DNA of 11,033 bases from Rikenella sp. Lineage in GTDB: Bacteria; Bacteroidota; Bacteroidia; Bacteroidales; Rikenellaceae. The stretch lies in contig JAIDFC010000037.1 of assembly GCA_029054535.1 (NCBI GenBank), positions 1-11,033 of the forward strand, read 5' to 3'. Made by a program: the position numbers and the translations under genes. Position 1 is the first letter of the stretch; each line of letters opens with the position of its first letter. Below the pieces are notes generated by a model that did not search any database, was not told where the DNA came from, and saw only the letters and a list, made by a program, of their open reading frames with translations. Positions 6,673 to 11,033 of this stretch are shown here, one piece after another.

Positions 6673-7422
6673 ATGAATGTAAAGGTAATAAAAAAATCGC
6701 GTCTGTGGCTGACGGTCGCATTTTGCGGCCTGCTGACGCTCTCCGCGGCGCAGGCCGAACGGAAGCGGACGCTCGTGGCGGGACAGGGCGCCCGCTATGT
6801 CGCGACGATAAAAACTTCGAAAGGAACGGTGCGGTTCCGGCTCTTCAACGACACGCCGATACACCGCGACAACTTCGTCCGACTCGCCGAACAGGGCTTC
6901 TATAACAACCTGCTGTTCCACCGCGTGATCCGCGACTTCATGATCCAGACGGGCGACCCGGAGAGCGTCGAGGCGTCGCAGGTGAAGGTCTACGGCGAGG
7001 CGGACGCAGGTTACAAACTCGACGCGGAGATTCTTCCTCACTACTACCACCGTCGCGGGGTCGTGGCCGCGGCGCGCGAAGGCGATGCGGAGAACCCGAC
7101 ACGCCGATCGTCCGGCTCGCAGTTCTATATCGTCGTGGGACGGATCCAAAACGACAGCACGCTCGCCGGAGCGCGCGAAAAAATCGCCGCCCGCGCGGCG
7201 GATCCGACGGCAGCGCAGATCACGCCGGAACGCGAAAAGGTCTACCGAAAACAGGGCGGAACGCCTCACCTGGACGGCAGCTACACGATCTTCGGCGAGG
7301 TGATCTCGGGGATCGGCGTGGTGCGGCGAATCTCCGAACTACCTACCGATCTGCAAGACAGACCGAAAAACGAAGACATACACATCAAAAATATCAAAAT
7401 CAAGCTGGTCAAAGGCCGCTGA
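6673..7422 (+). CDS. Exported cyclophilin-type peptidyl-prolyl cis-trans isomerase
   Basis: A 249-residue protein with a signal peptide (1-28, ending SAAQA) and then a cyclophilin fold, so it probably assists protein folding in the periplasm. FHRVIRDFMIQTGDP (82-96) contains the catalytic arginine (Arg84) and the Phe89/Met90/Gln92 active-site residues. SSGSQFYIV (146-154) and LDGSYTIFGEV (200-210) are the later family blocks. Between the last two is an insertion of about 40 charged residues (about 157-197) that short bacterial cyclophilins lack. At the position of the cyclosporin-contacting Trp of human CypA there is His199. There is a weak AGAG before the ATG and no clear terminator after the stop. 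It appears to be a single gene; pheS follows after 170 bases. Confidence 0.92.
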   Translation: MNVKVIKKSRLWLTVAFCGLLTLSAAQAERKRTLVAGQGARYVATIKTSKGTVRFRLFNDTPIHRDNFVRLAEQGFYNNLLFHRVIRDFMIQTGDPESVEASQVKVYGEADAGYKLDAEILPHYYHRRGVVAAAREGDAENPTRRSSGSQFYIVVGRIQNDSTLAGAREKIAARAADPTAAQITPEREKVYRKQGGTPHLDGSYTIFGEVISGIGVVRRISELPTDLQDRPKNEDIHIKNIKIKLVKGR

Positions 7423-7460
7423 TCGTTTGCTATTTTACCGGTTTCTTTGGCTATGTGCGA

Positions 7461-7482
7461 GTACTGTTCTCTTTGTGAACAA
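7461..7482 (+). repeat. Degenerate copy of the hairpin repeat module, upstream of pheS
   Basis: The 20 bases from 7463 match the module end at 8931-8912 (read on the minus strand) in 18 of 20 positions, including the TTTGTGAACAA core and loop. The preceding GT gives GTACTG as in the left module at 8672. The right arm of the stem has decayed, so the full hairpin cannot form. The following bases to about 7555 (with GCCGCGTGCGGC at 7511-7522 and GGCAGTTCC at 7540-7548) show no coding content and may be further remnants. Confidence 0.5.
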
Positions 7483-7592
7483 CCGACGCTGCCAGTGAGC
7501 CCAGAGGCCGCGTGCGGCGAGGAGGAAAGCGAAGCCAACAAAGCGGCAGTTCCAGTCGATAGCCGATAGTCAGGGTAAAAACGTACACCATT

Positions 7593-8627
7593 ATGATACA
7601 GAAGATAGAGAGTTTATTGAGCGAGATCGGTTCGTTCGCTCCGGCCAAGTTGGCGGAAGTCGAGGAATTTCGGATTCGGATGCTGGGAAAGAAAGGGGCG
7701 ATTACGAGTCTGTTCGAGGAGTTCAAGTCGGCGCCGGCCGATCAGAAGCGGGCGTTGGGTCAGGCGATGAACCGGTTGAAGACGGCCGCGATGGAGAAGA
7801 TCAACGAGCTGAAGGCCCGGTTGGAAGAGTTGGCCTTCGCATCGGTAGACGCGGCTTCGCTGGCGCTGGATATGACGCGTCCGGCCGGGGCGGATCGGGT
7901 GGGGAGTCGGCATCCGATCTCGCTGGTTCGTAACCGGATCCTGGAGATCTTCGGACGGATCGGTTTCGTGGCCGCCGAAGGACCGGAGATCGAGGACGAC
8001 TGGCACGTGTTCACGGCGCTGAACTTCCCGCCGGAGCATCCGGCGAGGGACATGCAGGATACGTTCTTCGTCGAAAAGGATCCGGACATTTTGTTGCGTA
8101 CCCACACCTCGTCGATCCAGGTGCGGGTGATGCAGACCCAGAAACCGCCGATCCGGGTGATCTGTCCGGGCCGCGTGTTCCGCAACGAGGCCATTTCCTA
8201 CCGCGCGCACTGTATTTTTCACCAGGCAGAGGGGTTGTATATCGATGAAAACGTATCGTTCGCGGATTTGAAACAGACCATTCTCTACTTCGCCAAAGAG
8301 ATGTTCGGCGAAAAATCGGAGATCCGGATGAGACCGTCGTACTTCCCGTTCACCGAGCCGTCGACCGAGGTCGACGTCTCGTGCAACCTCTGCGGAGGAA
8401 AAGGATGCCCGGTCTGCAAATACACCGGATGGCTCGAAATCATGGGCGCCGGAATGGTCGACCCCAATGTCCTCGAAGCCTGCGGCATCGACAGCTCGAA
8501 ATACTCCGGATTCGCGTTCGGGATGGGGGTCGAACGCATCGCCATGCTCAAATACGGCGTCAAAGACCTCAGACTCTACTTCGAAAACGACCTCCGATTC
8601 TTAAGACAATTCACCCCTGTCTTATAA
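7593..8627 (+). CDS. pheS: Phenylalanyl-tRNA synthetase alpha subunit
   Basis: A 344-residue class II synthetase subunit that with PheT attaches phenylalanine to tRNA-Phe in the cytosol. The N-terminal 90 residues are a charged helical, coiled-coil-like tRNA-binding arm. The catalytic core follows: GSRHPISLVRNRI, EGPEIEDDWHVFTALNFP, RTHTSSIQVRVM, motif 2 region RVFRNEAISYRAHCIFHQAEG, and motif 3 GFAFGMGVERIAML (306-319). Cys264, Cys267, Cys272 and Cys275 (CNLCGGKGCPVC) form a zinc-knuckle-like insertion in a loop that E. coli PheS lacks and that I recall from Bacteroidetes. Length is near the usual 330-350. There is no Shine-Dalgarno before the ATG and pheT is not next to it. Codon choice changes sharply near 8283 (see findings). 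Confidence 0.97.
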   Translation: MIQKIESLLSEIGSFAPAKLAEVEEFRIRMLGKKGAITSLFEEFKSAPADQKRALGQAMNRLKTAAMEKINELKARLEELAFASVDAASLALDMTRPAGADRVGSRHPISLVRNRILEIFGRIGFVAAEGPEIEDDWHVFTALNFPPEHPARDMQDTFFVEKDPDILLRTHTSSIQVRVMQTQKPPIRVICPGRVFRNEAISYRAHCIFHQAEGLYIDENVSFADLKQTILYFAKEMFGEKSEIRMRPSYFPFTEPSTEVDVSCNLCGGKGCPVCKYTGWLEIMGAGMVDPNVLEACGIDSSKYSGFAFGMGVERIAMLKYGVKDLRLYFENDLRFLRQFTPVL

Positions 8628-8673
8628 CTACTTTATATAATTGTATAACCTGTTCTTTTAGCGACGGGAGGGT

Positions 8674-8713
8674 ACTGTCCCTTTCTTGAAAGAAAGGGAC
8701 CCAAAGAACTTCC
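8674..8713 (+). repeat. Left hairpin module of the intergenic element
   Basis: It contains a perfect 10-bp stem, GTCCCTTTCT (8677-8686) with AGAAAGGGAC (8691-8700), around a TGAA loop, followed by an A-rich tail ending in AACTTCC. No T tract follows on either strand, so it is not a typical intrinsic terminator for pheS. Confidence 0.75.
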
Positions 8714-8891
8714 AAAAGCTACGCTCTACCTTAGGCTCCGCAATCTAATGCTCTGGCCCACGGTATGGGTGGGGCTTTCAGCGAGGCGCGTAATGTAATT
8801 ATAACCTCAGCGCGCCGCGCCGGAAAGTCCCTACCCAAAACAAGGCAAAGTGCTCTTGACTACGGCAGCCCATGGAATGCGAAGCATTCCC

Positions 8892-8931
8892 GAAAGTTTT
8901 TTCGGTTCCTTTTGTTCACAAAAGGAACAGT
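8892..8931 (-). repeat. Right hairpin module, inverted copy of the left
   Basis: Read on the minus strand, GTTCCTTTTG pairs perfectly with CAAAAGGAAC (10 bp, stem spanning 8928-8905) around the same TGAA loop, followed by an A-rich tail and AACTTTC as in the left module. All six stem differences between the two copies fall in three base pairs that remain paired. Confidence 0.75.
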
Positions 8932-8977
8932 TCCGTACAGTAGCCAATGCACAGTCATACACCATAGAAAGTATTTT

Positions 8978-9751
8978 ATGGAAGAGTTGATCGGCGGGAT
9001 CAGTGCGCCGCCGCATAAGGGTCGGAAAGCGAGCGTTCCGCGAGGGAGGTACAAGGCACGGGGCATTGTGTTGCACTCGATGAAGTACGGCGAGCGGAAG
9101 ATGATCGTGCATATCTTCACGGCGCAGTACGGGCGGCGGAGTTACCTCACGAAGCTCAGCGCGACGAACAGCGGTCGGGGGTTGTATCAGCCGTTGTTCG
9201 TGTTGGATTTCGACGCCTGGGCCGGCCGGGGCGAGCTGCATCATATCGAACAGCCTCAGATGGCTTTTCGTCTGTCGGAGCTGCCGTTCGACATCGTGAA
9301 GAGCACGATCGCGCTGTTTTTGTCGGAGTTGCTTTATCGGTTGATCCAGGACGGCGAGGCGGACGGCGGGTTGTACCGTTTCATCGAGGAATCGGTGGCC
9401 GAGCTCGACGAGATGGGCGAGGGGACGGCCAATTTCCACCTTTGGTTTTTGGTTCGGTTGACCGAATATATGGGCTATGCGCCGCAGGACAACTATGCAG
9501 CGGGGTATGCCTTGGACTACCGGAACGGGACCTACACCGAGACCCTTCCGAGCCACACGTTGTCGATGCCTCCGGCCGAAGCCGCCTTGTTCCATCGACT
9601 GAACGGCTGCTCGGTGGGCGATCTGGGGGCCGTGGGTTTGAGCCGCGACCAGCGGGTGGCGATGCTGGAGCGGCTCACCGACCTCTATGGGTATCATACG
9701 GATGCGATCTATAACGTCAACTCGCTGCGCATCCTTTCCGAGATTTTCTAA
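8978..9751 (+). CDS. recO: DNA repair protein RecO
   Basis: A 257-residue cytosolic protein of the RecFOR pathway, which helps load RecA onto SSB-coated single-stranded DNA. The N-terminal OB-fold starts around residue 24 (YKARGIVLHSMKYGERKMIVHIFT, with GRRSYLTK following). The C-terminal helical region includes HLWFLVRLTEYMGYAP. There is no four-cysteine zinc site, as in many RecO proteins. From the ATG at 8978 it carries about 22 residues ahead of the usual RecO start. No ATG lies nearer to the OB-fold, so I keep this one, although the frame stays open upstream to 8765 through the repeat element. No clear promoter or Shine-Dalgarno precedes it. It ends 11 bases before uvrC, indicating cotranscription. 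Confidence 0.9.
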   Translation: MEELIGGISAPPHKGRKASVPRGRYKARGIVLHSMKYGERKMIVHIFTAQYGRRSYLTKLSATNSGRGLYQPLFVLDFDAWAGRGELHHIEQPQMAFRLSELPFDIVKSTIALFLSELLYRLIQDGEADGGLYRFIEESVAELDEMGEGTANFHLWFLVRLTEYMGYAPQDNYAAGYALDYRNGTYTETLPSHTLSMPPAEAALFHRLNGCSVGDLGAVGLSRDQRVAMLERLTDLYGYHTDAIYNVNSLRILSEIF

Positions 9752-9762
9752 CGCAGACCGGT

Positions 9763-11033
9763 ATGAGCAGTAGCGAAACGGATCGACACGTCCGCGAAAA
9801 AGTAGCCTTGTTGCCCGACAGTCCCGGCGTCTACCAGTTCCTGAACGCCGAGGGGACCATCATCTACGTCGGGAAAGCCAAGAACCTGAAACGCCGCGTG
9901 AGTTCTTATTTCGTCTCGCGGGCCGACCATTCGCGGAAGGTGCAGGTGATGGTGCGCCAGATCGCCGACCTGCGGCACATCGTCGTCGGGAGCGAGGCCG
10001 ATGCGCTGCTGCTCGAAAACAACCTCAGCAAGGAGCTTCAGCCACGCTACAACATCCTGCTCAAGGACAGCAAGAGCTATCCGTGGATCGTCGTGAAGAA
10101 CGAACCCTTTCCGCGGATCTTCTCTACCCGGAAGTTCGTCCGAGACGGTTCCGCCTACTTCGGCCCCTACTCGTCGATCAGCATGCAACGCGCCGTGCTG
10201 GAGCTGATCCGGGGTCTCTATCCGCTGCGGAGCTGCAAACTCAACCTCTCGCCCGAGGCGATCGCCCGGGGGACCTACTCGGTTTGTTTGGAATATCATA
10301 TCGGGAATTGCCGGGGGCCGTGCGTCGGGTTGCAGAGCGAGGCCGAGTACGCCGAGAGCATCGCCGGAGCGAAAAATATCCTGCGGGGGGATCTGCGACC
10401 TGCCGAAGAGTATTTCACCTCCGAGATGCGGCGACTGGCCGAGGGGCTGCACTTCGAGCAGGCGGCGCGCGCCAAAGAACGGCTGGAACTGTTGGCCAAT
10501 TACAGCAGCCGGTCGGTGATCGTCAGCGCGACGCTCACCGACCTGGAGGTGGTCTACGTGCTCACGGACGAGGGGACGGCCTTCTGCAACCACATGCGGA
10601 TCGTGCGGGGGGCGGTGGTCCACTCCTTTACGTTCGAGATGCGGGGCCGTTTGGACGAGTCGCCGGACGAACTGTTGGCTTTCGCGCTGGGCGAGGTGCT
10701 GGCTCGGAAACGCGAAGACGGACTCCCGTTGCCGCGCGAGGTGATCGTGCCGATGCTGCCGGACGGCGACCTCTTTCCGACCATCCGTTTCACGGTTCCG
10801 CAGCGGGGCGACAAGTTGGAGCTGTTGCGACTGGCCGAAAAGAACTGCAAGCTGGCACGGCTCGAGAAGTTCAAGCAGATCGAACGGACGGATCCCGACC
10901 GCCACACGGACCGCATTATGGCTCGGATGCAGAAGGACCTTCGGCTACCGGTCGAGCCGCGCTACATCGAGTGTTTCGACAACTCGAACATCCAGGGGAC
11001 CAATCCGGTGGCCTCGTGCGTGGTGTTCCGCGA
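9763..11033 (+). CDS. uvrC: Excinuclease ABC subunit C, 3' end cut by the window
   Basis: The first 423 codons of UvrC, the dual-incision nuclease of nucleotide excision repair; the full protein is usually about 600 residues. The GIY-YIG domain starts at SPGVYQFLNAEGTIIYVGKA, with Tyr24, Tyr35, Arg45, Glu85 and Asn97 at the catalytic positions known from Thermotoga UvrC. A cysteine-rich segment, Cys158 then CLEYHIGNCRGPC (175-187), matches the region proposed to bind an Fe-S cluster in E. coli UvrC. A UVR motif follows (FEQAARAKERLELL). The window ends inside the RNase H-like nuclease domain, just after its first catalytic aspartate (FDNSNIQG, Asp406). The ATG is 11 bases after the recO stop, with no obvious Shine-Dalgarno. 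The coding frame is intact throughout. Confidence 0.97.
   Translation, partial: MSSSETDRHVREKVALLPDSPGVYQFLNAEGTIIYVGKAKNLKRRVSSYFVSRADHSRKVQVMVRQIADLRHIVVGSEADALLLENNLSKELQPRYNILLKDSKSYPWIVVKNEPFPRIFSTRKFVRDGSAYFGPYSSISMQRAVLELIRGLYPLRSCKLNLSPEAIARGTYSVCLEYHIGNCRGPCVGLQSEAEYAESIAGAKNILRGDLRPAEEYFTSEMRRLAEGLHFEQAARAKERLELLANYSSRSVIVSATLTDLEVVYVLTDEGTAFCNHMRIVRGAVVHSFTFEMRGRLDESPDELLAFALGEVLARKREDGLPLPREVIVPMLPDGDLFPTIRFTVPQRGDKLELLRLAEKNCKLARLEKFKQIERTDPDRHTDRIMARMQKDLRLPVEPRYIECFDNSNIQGTNPVASCVVFR

Larger units (their letters stand above)
8671..8940. mobile_element. MITE-like non-coding element with inverted hairpin ends
   Basis: This fills most of the 350-base gap between pheS and recO. 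Its ends are inverted copies of one module (8674-8713 on plus, 8931-8892 on minus) that match in 31 of 40 positions. It has no conserved open frame. The interior includes another hairpin, GGAATGC-GAA-GCATTCC at 8874-8890, near the right module. No target-site duplication is obvious, so exact limits and mobility are uncertain. The flanks are an AT-rich tail after pheS (8628-8660) and a short recO leader (8941-8977). Small palindromic non-coding repeats of this kind are common in Bacteroidales intergenic regions; the MITE label is an inference. Confidence 0.5.

Noticed and set aside
6598..7269. Upstream in-frame extension of the patatin gene (224 extra residues)
   Set aside because: This part is antisense to the cyclophilin gene, and a proper signal peptide begins at 6597.
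7446..7475. Possible pheS promoter: TTTG at 7446-7449 and TCTCTTTG at 7468-7475, 18 bases apart
   Set aside because: The second box has a mismatch to TAnnTTTG and lies inside the degenerate repeat copy, which explains the similarity better. It is not excluded but is too weak to list.
8677..8700. Left hairpin of the element as the pheS transcription terminator
   Set aside because: No T tract follows on either strand, and its partner at 8905-8928 shows that it is part of a repeat.
9748..10905. Long minus-strand open frame opposite uvrC
   Set aside because: It is antisense to the conserved UvrC reading frame and has no recognisable domain.
1..11033. Defence system, CRISPR array, transposase, tRNA or rRNA
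   Set aside because: I looked on both strands and found no regularly spaced repeats, recombinase or transposase motifs, or tRNA cloverleaf signatures.

Overview
The window looks like ordinary chromosome from a fairly GC-rich member of the Bacteroidales, most like Alistipes/Rikenellaceae. The support is indirect. Two genes have a TACCTTTG box just upstream, fitting the Bacteroidetes -7 consensus TAnnTTTG. Shine-Dalgarno use is patchy. PheS carries a four-cysteine insertion that I associate with Bacteroidetes. The patatin/outer-membrane-barrel protein and the AspT/YidE-type transporter are also common in that phylum. The genus is an inference.

Layout. Positions 1 to about 6600 are read on the minus strand. 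From right to left they hold a secreted patatin-like protein with a POTRA/beta-barrel C-terminus (4306-6597), an AspT/YidE-type transporter (2356-4029), rpiB and a U32-family protein as a two-gene operon (2192 to 472) ending at a good intrinsic terminator (383-405), a 450-base non-coding stretch with consecutive stem-loops, and the first codons of a further minus-strand gene running off the left edge. A short divergent promoter region (6598-6672) separates these from the plus-strand genes: a periplasmic cyclophilin (6673-7422), pheS (7593-8627), recO (8978-9751) and uvrC (from 9763, cut by the window end).

How the genes relate. Most are housekeeping genes in small units. rpiB and the U32 gene are 20 bases apart. 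recO and uvrC are 11 bases apart and are both DNA-repair genes (recombinational repair and nucleotide excision repair). PheS charges tRNA-Phe. The patatin protein and cyclophilin act in the envelope. I see no defence system, CRISPR array, transposase, tRNA or rRNA.

The least ordinary part is the pheS-recO gap. It holds a roughly 270-base non-coding element whose two ends are inverted copies of one 40-base module. Each module contains a 10-bp hairpin with the same TGAA loop, and all six base differences between the two stems are pair-preserving. A degenerate half-copy lies upstream of pheS, so pheS is bracketed by this repeat family. pheS also changes codon usage abruptly near 8283. I see no exciting new protein system here. 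The repeat, the stem-loop cluster at 80-242 and the pheS codon break are the leads worth following.
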